Source: an uncultured Prevotella sp. (GTDB lineage Bacteria > Bacteroidota > Bacteroidia > Bacteroidales > Bacteroidaceae). From it: DNA of 13,359 nucleotides. Every line of letters begins with the position of its first letter. The first letter of the stretch is position 1. The notes under the pieces are model-generated. The model searched no databases and was not told the origin of the DNA. It saw only the letters and a program-made list of their open reading frames with translations. Location: the NCBI GenBank assembly GCA_900547085.1, contig URFI01000038.1, forward strand, positions 1-13,359, in the 5' to 3' direction. Both the position numbers and the translations under genes were made by a program. This document shows positions 8,071 through 13,359 of the stretch, piece after piece.

Positions 8071-9336
8071 TTACTGTTCAAATTCTGATTTTAATACCCG
8101 AATCAGGTGATCGACGGTTTCTTCCTCCAAGTCGGCTTTCTCAATTAACATTTCACGAGGTGCGTTCAACACCTGTTTGGCTGTATCAAGACCGATGCTT
8201 TTGATGGCGTCGATAATCCATTGATCGATTTCGTCATCAAACTCTTCCAAGTAGATGTCTTCGTCAGCGTCGGCATCTGAAACTTCACGGTACACGTCGA
8301 TGGTAAATTCTGTCAGCATGGAAGCCAACTTGATATTCAGTCCTCCTCGACCAATGGCCAAGCTCACCTCTTCGGGTTGCAGATAAACTTCGGCCTTGCG
8401 ATTCTCCTCATCCAGGTTGATGCTACTGATGCGAGCGGGGCTCAACGCGCGCTGAATGAACAGTTTGATGTTTGACGTGTAGTTGATCACGTCGATATTC
8501 TCGTTACACAGCTCGCGAACGATGCCGTGCACACGACTGCCTTTCACGCCAACGCAGGCACCTACCGGGTCAATACGGTCGTCGTAGCTCTCTACGGCCA
8601 CCTTTGCACGCTCGCCAGGCATGCGGGCTATTTTCTTGATAGAGATGAGTCCGTCATTAATCTCAGGCACCTCGGCCTCCAACAGTCGTTCCAGGAATAC
8701 CGGACTGGTACGCGAGAGGATAATCTTAGGGTTGTTGTTCTCGTTGTCCACCCGCAGGATGACGGCGCGAATGGTCTCGCCCTTGCGGTATTGGTCGGCC
8801 GGAATCTGCTCTGACTTGGGCAGTATCAGCTCGTTGTTCTCATCGTCTACCAACAGCACCTCACGCTTCCATATCTGGTAAACCTCGCCGGAGATAACCT
8901 GTCCCACGCGATCCTTATACTTATTGTACAACGAGTCGTGTTCCAGCTCCAGCACTTTTGAAGCCAATGTCTGACGAAGATTCAAGATGGCACGGCGACC
9001 AAACTTGGCGAAGTCAATCTGTTCAGAAACCTCTTCGCCCTCTTCATAGTCGTCTTCAATCTCGCGAGCCTCTTTCAGCGATATTTCCTTATTTTCGTCC
9101 GCCACCTCGCCATCGGGCACAACGATGCGGTTACGGTATATTTCGAAGTCGCCCTTATCAGGATTTACGATAACGTCAAAATTCTCATCGCTACCATAAA
9201 TCTTGGCTAGCACGTTGCGGAAACTTTCCTCCAACACGCTTACCAATGTGGCACGGTCGATGTTTTTCGTGTCTTTAAATTCACGAAAGGTGTCAATCAT
9301 GCTGATGGTTTCTTCTACATTCTTTCTTGCTGCCAT
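8071..9336 (-). CDS. nusA: Transcription termination/antitermination factor NusA
   Basis: RNA polymerase-binding elongation factor that promotes pausing and intrinsic termination and takes part in antitermination. Of 421 residues, about 1-133 form the RNAP-binding N-terminal domain (EETISMIDTFREFKDTKNID). An S1 domain spans about 142-207 (VGQVISGEVYQIWKREVLL). Two KH domains follow: KH1 with GVKGSR at 263-268 and KH2 with GRGGLN at 329-334. The C-terminus has an acidic stretch (355-370) and a short helical segment resembling one helix-hairpin-helix repeat (385-418). The two acidic repeats of E. coli NusA, about 495 residues, are not both present. It lies 50 nt after rimP, in the usual bacterial order. 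Because the operon leader holds a terminator-like hairpin, self-control through NusA-stimulated termination is a reasonable inference, not a proven one. Confidence 0.97.
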   Translation of the reverse strand: MAARKNVEETISMIDTFREFKDTKNIDRATLVSVLEESFRNVLAKIYGSDENFDVIVNPDKGDFEIYRNRIVVPDGEVADENKEISLKEAREIEDDYEEGEEVSEQIDFAKFGRRAILNLRQTLASKVLELEHDSLYNKYKDRVGQVISGEVYQIWKREVLLVDDENNELILPKSEQIPADQYRKGETIRAVILRVDNENNNPKIILSRTSPVFLERLLEAEVPEINDGLISIKKIARMPGERAKVAVESYDDRIDPVGACVGVKGSRVHGIVRELCNENIDVINYTSNIKLFIQRALSPARISSINLDEENRKAEVYLQPEEVSLAIGRGGLNIKLASMLTEFTIDVYREVSDADADEDIYLEEFDDEIDQWIIDAIKSIGLDTAKQVLNAPREMLIEKADLEEETVDHLIRVLKSEFEQ

Positions 9337-9386
9337 AGCGTTATATGTTATATATTAGTTTCATTCAATGATCAGTTTCTGCCTCA

Positions 9387-9854
9387 TCATTTAAAGTTGA
9401 TGAGGTACTTGGTATACTTCACCTTGTCCATCTGGAAAGTATGATCCACGGCTTGTAGCTCTGGGCGTTTCTTGCCTTCCACCTTCACCTTCTCGTCAAC
9501 GGCCACAACAAAGTTGTTGCCCTCTACCGATTTCAACACACCTCGGTATTTCAATCCGTCGCCATCAAGCACCTCGACCTCTTTTCCTATGAAATTGATA
9601 TACTGCTGGGGCACCTTGAAAGGTTGACCCAATCCGGCCGAGCCTACTTCCAACTCATAGTCTTCATCGTCACGGTTCAGCCGATCTTCTATGTACCGGC
9701 TCAGTTCCACACAGTCTTCAATCCATACGCCGTCTGCATGGTCGATCTCAACAACAATCTTGTCGTCTTTACTGACCTCAACATCCACCAAGAAATAGTC
9801 TTTGTCCTGAAGCCAATCTTCAACCAATTCTTTTACGACACTTTTATCAATCAT
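9387..9854 (-). CDS. rimP: Ribosome maturation factor RimP
   Basis: Factor for maturation of the 30S ribosomal subunit. The 155-residue protein has the expected two-domain layout. An N-terminal alpha/beta domain (about 1-80) ends in YELEVGSAGLGQPFK, the Bacteroidetes form of the YELEVSSPGLDRP block of proteobacterial RimP. A C-terminal SH3-like barrel (about 84-155) includes GKEVEVL and YRGVLKSVEGNNFVV. It is the first gene of the rimP-nusA-infB cluster, and finding the three together in this order makes the call firm. The start ATG 9854 follows an AT-rich stretch with no Shine-Dalgarno site, common in this phylum. The likely transcription start is about 118 nt upstream, leaving a leader with a terminator-like hairpin and a 27-codon open frame. 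Confidence 0.95.
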   Translation of the reverse strand: MIDKSVVKELVEDWLQDKDYFLVDVEVSKDDKIVVEIDHADGVWIEDCVELSRYIEDRLNRDDEDYELEVGSAGLGQPFKVPQQYINFIGKEVEVLDGDGLKYRGVLKSVEGNNFVVAVDEKVKVEGKKRPELQAVDHTFQMDKVKYTKYLINFK

Positions 9855-9880
9855 ATATATTTAATTAGTACTATATATTC

Positions 9881-9964
9881 TTACCGCTCGTTCCAAGCAT
9901 CTTGCAAGCAGCGATGCCAGCCGTATTCAAAATAAAATGAGGAGCTTTCTGCGAAGCCCCTCAT
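9881..9964 (-). CDS. Possible 27-codon leader peptide upstream of rimP
   Basis: An ATG at 9964, about 8 nt after the predicted transcription start, opens a 27-codon frame ending in TAA at 9883-9881. It begins MRGFAESSSFYFEYGW and is rich in aromatic residues (Phe, Tyr, Trp). The first ten codons lie within the terminator-like hairpin at 9929-9965, so a ribosome starting here would melt it. There is no strong ribosome site. It may be a chance frame across a structured leader RNA; coding evidence is limited to its position and intact frame. Confidence 0.3.
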   Translation of the reverse strand: MRGFAESSSFYFEYGWHRCLQDAWNER

Positions 9965-9965
9965 T
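9929..9965 (-). terminator. Terminator/attenuator-like hairpin in the rimP-nusA-infB leader
   Basis: On the minus strand ATGAGGGGCTT (9964-9954) pairs with AAGCTCCTCAT (9947-9937) around a 6-nt loop (CGCAGA). There is one G.T pair, and an extra A-T pair at the base gives 12. The 3' arm runs into TTTTATTTT (to 9929). It begins almost at the predicted start of transcription and precedes rimP by about 75 nt, so it looks like an attenuator and not the end of an upstream gene; no minus-strand gene lies upstream. Confidence 0.65.
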
Positions 9966-9978
9966 CCACTGAACGGTG

Positions 9979-10010
9979 CAAAGATAGGTTTTTTCAACGA
10001 AATATCCAAA
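9979..10010 (-). promoter_or_regulatory. Bacteroidetes-type promoter of the rimP operon
   Basis: On the minus strand, -33 element TTTG (10010-10007), a 20-nt spacer, and -7 element TATCTTTG (9986-9979) match the Bacteroidetes sigma-ABfr consensus TTTG / TAnnTTTG exactly. Transcription should start near 9972. This is the best promoter match for the minus-strand cluster. Confidence 0.75.
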
Positions 10011-10266
10011 TAAAACGGCGATTATTCACGAAATTTTCACATCATAATAATGCCCTACGGCCAGGCATCGCACCAAAGTGATGGCACATTGCAACCATCT
10101 ACGCGCGTTGAATGAGCTTCGGAAATGAACGAAGGAAGTAAATTGTTTTTATCAAAAAAGACCTATAAAACGGCACTTGTAAATTGGCAATCTGGAAAAA
10201 AGCAATAGGCCTGCGGAGAGCATCAAGGCAATGGCTGGGCAAGAAAATGCAGATTTTACGCTTAGA

Positions 10267-10406
10267 GCATTGACTTTTCTACCTTAAAAGCATCACTTTG
10301 ATGCCCTATATGGATGACTTTAGCGAGTAAACCCATGCTTATTTCACGACCAAAGCCATGTTTTTGGCCTAAAAAAGCATGAAAAATAGGAGGTCAATTA
10401 CGCCAT
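10267..10406. repeat. Degenerate tandem array, about 22-bp period, CAT-anchored
   Basis: Cores GCAT, GCAT, GGAT, CCAT, CCAT, GCAT, CCAT start at 10267, 10290, 10312, 10333, 10356, 10377 and 10403. The intervals are 23, 22, 21, 23, 21 and 26 nt. In the early units CTTT follows about 6 nt after the core, and most units end in an A-run just before the next core. Another GCAT at 10220 is 47 nt before the first, about two periods away. No frame is kept open by these units. Confidence 0.5.
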
Positions 10407-10416
10407 GCAGGCGTAA
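10398..10416. other. Small perfect hairpin
   Basis: TTACGCC (10398-10404) and GGCGTAA (10410-10416) form a 7-bp stem with a 5-nt loop ATGCA. There is no T-run on either side. It overlaps the last unit of the CAT-anchored array. Confidence 0.45.
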
Positions 10417-10466
10417 ATAGTTAAATATCAGCCACATATAAATCCCGCTTATTTTGAGCGTATTTT

Positions 10467-10488
10467 CAACCAAGAGCCAGGTTGGTTG
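10467..10488. other. Small perfect hairpin sharing the TTGGTTG element
   Basis: CAACCAA (10467-10473) and TTGGTTG (10482-10488) form a 7-bp stem with an 8-nt loop. The 3' arm is part of the 11-bp direct repeat AGGTTGGTTGT at 10479-10489, which recurs at 10509-10519. Confidence 0.4.
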
Positions 10489-10519
10489 TCCACAGGCCAA
10501 ATATGAAGAGGTTGGTTGT
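10479..10519. repeat. 11-bp direct repeat spaced by 30 bp upstream of the SDR gene
   Basis: AGGTTGGTTGT occurs at 10479-10489 and again at 10509-10519, start to start exactly 30 bp (about three helical turns). The pair lies about 100-140 bp upstream of the SDR gene promoter. Confidence 0.45.
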
Positions 10520-10619
10520 TAAATATTTTCTAAACACATTGACCCGATGATTTCAATGCCACCAACACGCAACGAACACGGCACAATGAAAACGCAGCGA
10601 CGAATGTGCACTAAAGATA

Positions 10620-10651
10620 GTTGACATTACCATATATTTATTGTATTTTTG
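10620..10651 (+). promoter_or_regulatory. Promoter of the SDR gene
   Basis: GTTG (10620-10623) as a 3-of-4 match to the -33 TTTG, a 20-nt spacer, and TATTTTTG (10644-10651) as a full TAnnTTTG -7 element. Transcription should start near 10658, leaving about 20 nt before ATG 10679. This rules out the in-frame TTG at 10649 as the start codon, because it lies inside the -7 element. Confidence 0.6.
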
Positions 10652-10678
10652 CAAAGAGTGTTGAACAACCTAATCTGG

Positions 10679-12172
10679 ATGAGAATGATGCAAAAGAAGA
10701 CGATTTTCCTCACGGGTGCCACCGGACACATGGGGTCAGAGGGCTTGAAACAGCTGTTGAAACGGCGTGACGAGTTTGACATTCGCTTGCTGGTATTGCC
10801 CACCGAGAACGACCGTAAGGCCATTGCGCCCTATGCTTCGCTGCCGGGTGTGGAAGTGATTTATGGCGATTTGACGCATTACGACGACGTGTTGCGAGGG
10901 GTGACGAATGCCGATTATGTGCTGCATGTGGGCGGAATGGTGTCGCCGGCAGCCGATTATTTTCCGCAAAAGACCATGCAGGTCAACGTGGGGGCAGTGA
11001 AAAACATCATCAGAGCGATCAAGGCACAGCCCAATCCCGACCGGGTACATCTGGTATACATCGGAACGGTGGCGCAAACGGGCGACCGCAACGATCCCAT
11101 TCACTGGGGACGCGTGGGCGATCCCATCAAGATTAGCATCTACGACATCTACGCTTTATCGAAAGCCTTGGCCGAAAGAGAGGTCATCGAATCGGGGTTG
11201 AAGCATTGGGTGTCGCTCCGCCAAACGGGCATCTTATACCCCTCCATTCTCAACACATTAGACCCCATCATGTTTCACCAACCCCTGAACGGCGTGTTGG
11301 AATGGGTGACGGCCAAAGATTCGGGCGTACTGCTGTCGCATGTGTGCAATCAAGACCTGCCCGAAGACTTCTGGTGCCGCATCTACAACATTGGCGGAGG
11401 AGCGGAGTATCGCACCGTTAACTGGGCGTTTATGCAATACACCTTCACGGCTTTGAACTTAGGAAACCTCAAAGACCTCACCGAACCCAACTGGTTTGTG
11501 CTGCGCAACTTCCACGGACAGTGGTACACCGATTCTGATATCCTTGAATCGTACCTGCATTTCAGAAGTGGAAAGATAGACCAATTCATTCAAGAAATGG
11601 CTGAAAAAGCTCCGTTTAAGATGAAATTAGGAGGCTTGGTCCCTTCCAGTCTCATCAAACATCTGGTGTTGAAGCCCACCGTCAAAAAGCCCTTGGGACC
11701 GTTATATTGGACGAAGCACAACATCGAGCCTCGCATCACAGCCTTCTATGGCAGCATGGACGCATGGAGAGCTATTCCGGGTTGGAACGAGTTTAAACTG
11801 TATCACCCATCTCCTCAGTCCGTGATGTTGGATCATGGATATGACGAGTCGAAACCAAAAGACGAACTGGATATAGAAGATATGCAGCAAGCGGCTGCAT
11901 TCAGGGGCGGAAAGTGCCTGTCCAAGCAGATGGTGCGTGGCGACCTGTCCACCCAGTTGGAATGGCAATGCGCCTTTGGACATCGTTTCAAAGCCTCTCC
12001 CCGACTGGTACTATTAGGTGGTCACTGGTGCCCCGAGTGCTTCCCCATGCCATGGAATTACGACGAGGAAGCCAAACGCAACCCGTTCTTTGCCCAGGTA
12101 TGGAACCCTCTGCACAGCCCTGACGAGCACAACGTGTATGATGTGACAGTCGTCAAAGGGTTGCAAGAATGA
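10679..12172 (+). CDS. Extended SDR (NAD-dependent epimerase/dehydratase) with C-terminal treble-clef-like zinc finger
   Basis: A 497-residue protein, presumably cytoplasmic. The N-terminus is an NAD(P)-binding Rossmann fold of the extended short-chain dehydrogenase/reductase family. It has TGATGHMG at 12-19 (GxxGxxG type), an acidic GDLTHYDD segment near 63-70, YIGT with Thr130 in the place of the catalytic Ser/Thr, and the YALSK motif with Tyr158 and Lys162. Residues to about 400 continue the epimerase body. Residues 410-454 look like a separate zinc module: GGKCLS, then LEWQCAFGHRFKASP, then GGHWCPEC, with Cys413, Cys431, His435, Cys451 and Cys454. This resembles treble-clef/zinc-ribbon repeats found in endonuclease-like and phage proteins. 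The substrate cannot be told from sequence. ATG 10679 was chosen because it follows the promoter; ATGs at 10685 and 10688 are alternatives. No clear Shine-Dalgarno site. It appears monocistronic. Confidence 0.85.
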   Translation: MRMMQKKTIFLTGATGHMGSEGLKQLLKRRDEFDIRLLVLPTENDRKAIAPYASLPGVEVIYGDLTHYDDVLRGVTNADYVLHVGGMVSPAADYFPQKTMQVNVGAVKNIIRAIKAQPNPDRVHLVYIGTVAQTGDRNDPIHWGRVGDPIKISIYDIYALSKALAEREVIESGLKHWVSLRQTGILYPSILNTLDPIMFHQPLNGVLEWVTAKDSGVLLSHVCNQDLPEDFWCRIYNIGGGAEYRTVNWAFMQYTFTALNLGNLKDLTEPNWFVLRNFHGQWYTDSDILESYLHFRSGKIDQFIQEMAEKAPFKMKLGGLVPSSLIKHLVLKPTVKKPLGPLYWTKHNIEPRITAFYGSMDAWRAIPGWNEFKLYHPSPQSVMLDHGYDESKPKDELDIEDMQQAAAFRGGKCLSKQMVRGDLSTQLEWQCAFGHRFKASPRLVLLGGHWCPECFPMPWNYDEEAKRNPFFAQVWNPLHSPDEHNVYDVTVVKGLQE

Positions 12173-12245
12173 AAAAGAACGGAAGGGGAAGAACTTTTTT
12201 GAAGGAATAACTATCTTTTTGGTTGCGCCTGCCACCTATATATAA

Positions 12246-12271
12246 CAGAGGCGAGACTCTGGTTTTAATTT
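12246..12271 (+). terminator. Weak terminator-like hairpin after the SDR gene
   Basis: CAGAG (12246-12250) and CTCTG (12257-12261) form a 5-bp stem with a 6-nt loop, followed by GTTTTAATTT. It is about 75 nt after the SDR stop. The stem is short, so the call is tentative. Confidence 0.3.
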
Positions 12272-12310
12272 GCGGTTTGAGCCAAAGAACATTTAGCCTG
12301 CTTTTCAAAA

Positions 12311-12562
12311 TTAGTCTTGAGAATCAGATGTTGATTGCAATTTGAGGCAGATCCGTTGGGTATCATTGAAGCATACGATTAACAACCGTAAAAAGCCTTT
12401 TAACCTTCTCTTCATATCTTCCTTACGCTCCTGCCACACCTTAAGGTTTTGTGCATACTCCTCTTCCAAGCGTTTTATCTTCTCTTCCCGCTGCCACTGA
12501 TTTTGAGACATATGCTTTCTGCCTTTTGTTGCCAAACCAACAATTATCCAAGTAATTATCAA
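12311..12562 (-). CDS. Small protein with a membrane segment and a coiled coil; start uncertain
   Basis: I do not recognise the family. From TTG 12562 it has 83 residues. A hydrophobic start (IITWIIVGLA) is followed by basic KGRKH, then a charged coiled-coil-like stretch (REEKIKRLEEEYAQ through KEDMKRRLKG, about 26-56), a second hydrophobic patch (FLRLLIVCF) and a polar tail. The frame stays open to a TAA at 12592-12590, and the extra codons (TTLGFVLL) complete a normal-length N-terminal transmembrane helix. There is no ATG there: the codon 6 nt after an AGG ribosome site is ATA (12586-12584). The true start may therefore be ATA 12586, CTG 12577 or TTG 12562. The first ATG, 12511, would lose the membrane helix. 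A promoter-like element lies upstream (12615-12648). It may be a real small membrane protein or one whose start codon has decayed. AT-rich surroundings fit accessory DNA. Confidence 0.45.
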   Translation of the reverse strand: MIITWIIVGLATKGRKHMSQNQWQREEKIKRLEEEYAQNLKVWQERKEDMKRRLKGFLRLLIVCFNDTQRICLKLQSTSDSQD

Positions 12563-12568
12563 TAAGAC

Positions 12569-12639
12569 AAATCCCAGTGTCGTTATATCTTACCTATTTG
12601 TAATAGTACTCTTGCAAATTTATATAAAAACTGGGATTT
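12569..12639. repeat. Perfect 10-bp inverted repeat around the small gene's promoter and start
   Basis: AAATCCCAGT (12569-12578) and ACTGGGATTT (12630-12639) are exact inverted repeats separated by 51 nt. The interval holds the -7 element, the probable transcription start, the AGG ribosome site and the ATA codon of the minus-strand small gene. Flanking bases show no target-site duplication. Confidence 0.5.
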
Positions 12640-12648
12640 TCACACAAA
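12615..12648 (-). promoter_or_regulatory. Probable promoter of the small minus-strand gene
   Basis: On the minus strand, TTTG (12648-12645), a 22-nt spacer (slightly long) and TAAATTTG (12622-12615), a full TAnnTTTG match. Predicted transcription start near 12608, about 22 nt before the ATA codon. It diverges from the DUF4160 gene promoter at 12700-12731. Confidence 0.5.
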
Positions 12649-12699
12649 TAGCACAAAGAAATAAATGGGGAATGAGAGGGTAAAATAGTTTTCAAAATA

Positions 12700-12731
12700 T
12701 TTGCAGGGATAAAATATTATCCCTATATTCG
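12700..12731 (+). promoter_or_regulatory. Promoter of the DUF4160/DUF2442 pair
   Basis: TTTG (12700-12703), a 20-nt spacer and TATATTCG (12724-12731), matching TAnnTTTG at all but one position. Predicted transcription start near 12738, about 16 nt before ATG 12754. The whole spacer is taken up by a palindrome (12705-12724). Confidence 0.6.
12705..12724. promoter_or_regulatory. Palindromic operator candidate between -33 and -7
   Basis: AGGGATAA (12705-12712) and TTATCCCT (12717-12724) are perfect inverted repeats with a 4-bp AATA centre. The site begins two bases after the -33 element and ends on the first base of the -7 element, so a dimer bound here would block RNA polymerase. The second gene of the operon carries a helix-turn-helix, making autorepression likely. 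Confidence 0.6.
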
Positions 12732-12753
12732 TAGTGTGATTTAAAATAATAAT

Positions 12754-12984
12754 ATGCCTACAATATTTGAAATATTTGGACTTCGTTTTTTCTTTTACTC
12801 TGACGAACATAGACCAATCCATGTTCATGTTGTAAAAGGTGACGATGACGCAAAGATACAGATAGAAGATGAAGTTAAGTTAGTATATAATCATGGATTA
12901 AAAGCCAAAGATTTGAAACGAGCATTGGAACTTGCAGAGATGTACAAAGAGGATATCATCAATGTCTGGAACGAGTATCATTAA
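12754..12984 (+). CDS. DUF4160 family protein
   Basis: A complete 76-residue protein that I assign to DUF4160. The N-terminal signature is MPTIFEIFGLRFFFYSDEH, then RPIHVHVV, the family's usual EHxPxHxHV pattern, with His19, His23 and His25. The rest is an acidic beta/helical tail with KLVYNHGLKAKDLKRALELAE. The biochemical function is not established as far as I know. Members are commonly encoded beside DUF2442 proteins, as here, in small two-gene units that look like toxin-antitoxin pairs. The His cluster could bind metal or act in catalysis, but that is inference. ATG 12754 has an A-rich upstream region and no Shine-Dalgarno site. The stop TAA is directly followed by the ATG of the next gene, so the two are surely cotranscribed. 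Base composition is AT-richer than the core genes to the left. Confidence 0.85.
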   Translation: MPTIFEIFGLRFFFYSDEHRPIHVHVVKGDDDAKIQIEDEVKLVYNHGLKAKDLKRALELAEMYKEDIINVWNEYH

Positions 12985-13359
12985 ATGAGTATCATTATGG
13001 AAACAATAAAGAATATATGGTTTGAGAAAGGGCGTATATATATGCTGTCAAGCGAGGATAAGGTGTACAGCCGTCCTTTGGAGGCTTTTCCATTGCTCAA
13101 AGATGCAACAGAAAGGCAACGAATGGATTATACAATAGAATTACATGGAGAGGCTCTACGATGGACTGAGTTGGACGAAGATATACATATTTCAAGTTTT
13201 TACACAAAAGAAGAACCGAAATATGATAATGAGATTGCCATGTTGTTTAAGCGTTTTCCACAATTAAATGTTTCGGAAGTAGCGAGAAATCTGGGCATTA
13301 ACAAAAGTTTATTGTCAAAATACATCTATGGTATAAAGAATCCGAGTGCGGAAAGAGTT
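12985..13359 (+). CDS. DUF2442 protein with C-terminal XRE-like helix-turn-helix, cut by window edge
   Basis: An open frame of 125 codons from ATG 12985 to the right edge, with no stop yet. Residues 5-70 match DUF2442: IKNIWFEKGRIYML, YSRPLEAFPLLKDAT (28-42) and RWTELDEDIHISSF (59-72). Residues about 95-125 form a helix-turn-helix of the XRE/Cro type: NVSEVARNLGINKSLLSKYI and GIKNPSAERV. The same two-domain build is known from the solved Nitrosomonas europaea protein NE0471, as I recall. It is probably a DNA-binding regulator and the likely antitoxin or repressor of the pair, the natural candidate to bind the palindrome at 12705-12724. The start touches the previous stop (TAA then ATG). A second in-frame ATG at 12997 is possible and would leave a 12-nt gap. 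Judging from the domain, only a few residues are probably missing. Confidence 0.85.
   Translation, partial: MSIIMETIKNIWFEKGRIYMLSSEDKVYSRPLEAFPLLKDATERQRMDYTIELHGEALRWTELDEDIHISSFYTKEEPKYDNEIAMLFKRFPQLNVSEVARNLGINKSLLSKYIYGIKNPSAERV

Larger units (their letters stand above)
10011..10619. other. Intergenic region with no gene seen
   Basis: About 600 nt between the rimP promoter and the promoter of the SDR gene. Only very short frames occur here, and none looks coding. It holds the CAT-anchored repeat array (10267-10406), hairpins at 10398-10416 and 10467-10488, and a spaced 11-bp direct repeat (10479-10519). I see no tRNA, rRNA or CRISPR pattern. Confidence 0.7.

Noticed and set aside
10034..10120. 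Possible structured RNA or 21-codon peptide near 10050-10116
   Set aside because: Only 3-5 bp stems with bulges could be drawn, and the frame has no promoter or ribosome site.
10649..10678. TTG at 10649 as the start of the SDR gene (10 extra residues)
   Set aside because: It lies within the -7 promoter element and before the predicted start of transcription; ATG 10679 is better placed.
12569..12639. Phase-variable invertible promoter
   Set aside because: The unit is only 71 bp, shorter than known Bacteroidales invertible promoters as I recall them. The -33 element lies outside it, and no recombinase gene is nearby. Kept only as an unexplained inverted repeat.
12640..12828. 62-residue minus-strand open frame
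   Set aside because: It overlaps the DUF4160 gene, the palindrome and both divergent promoters, and its product looks like low-complexity AT-rich translation.

Overview
The window comes from a Bacteroidales chromosome, most likely Prevotella or a close relative. The grounds are the protein style (a Bacteroidetes-type IF2 with a long charged linker, a short NusA, a SufD with a Cys-rich tail), the rimP-nusA-infB-sufBCDS gene order, scarce Shine-Dalgarno sites, and several copies of the Bacteroidetes promoter (-33 TTTG, about 20 nt, -7 TAnnTTTG).

Positions 1-9990, all on the minus strand, hold core genes. Reading leftwards from a clear promoter near 9979-10010: a leader with an intrinsic-terminator-like hairpin, rimP (30S maturation), nusA (transcription elongation/termination factor), infB (translation initiation factor IF2), then the Fe-S assembly genes sufB, sufC, sufD and sufS. 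sufS runs off the left edge about 25 residues short of the usual length but keeps both catalytic residues. The infB-sufB spacer is built almost wholly of 8-bp repeat units. The sufD-sufS spacer holds a good intrinsic terminator.

Positions about 9990-10620 are non-coding. They hold a degenerate array of about 22-bp units anchored on a CAT core, two small hairpins and an 11-bp direct repeat spaced by exactly 30 bp.

Positions 10644-12172 (plus strand) hold one gene with its own promoter: an extended short-chain dehydrogenase/reductase fused at its C-terminus to a treble-clef zinc-finger-like module.

Positions 12173-13359 are visibly AT-richer and look like accessory DNA. A small minus-strand gene (membrane segment plus coiled coil, no ATG at its best-placed start) diverges from a plus-strand pair: a DUF4160 protein followed with no gap by a DUF2442 protein with an XRE-like helix-turn-helix, cut by the right edge. 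The pair's promoter has a perfect 8-bp-arm palindrome filling the space between -33 and -7, which suggests self-repression by the helix-turn-helix protein in the manner of a toxin-antitoxin module. I judge this the best candidate for a poorly described system. The leader of the rimP-nusA-infB operon is second.
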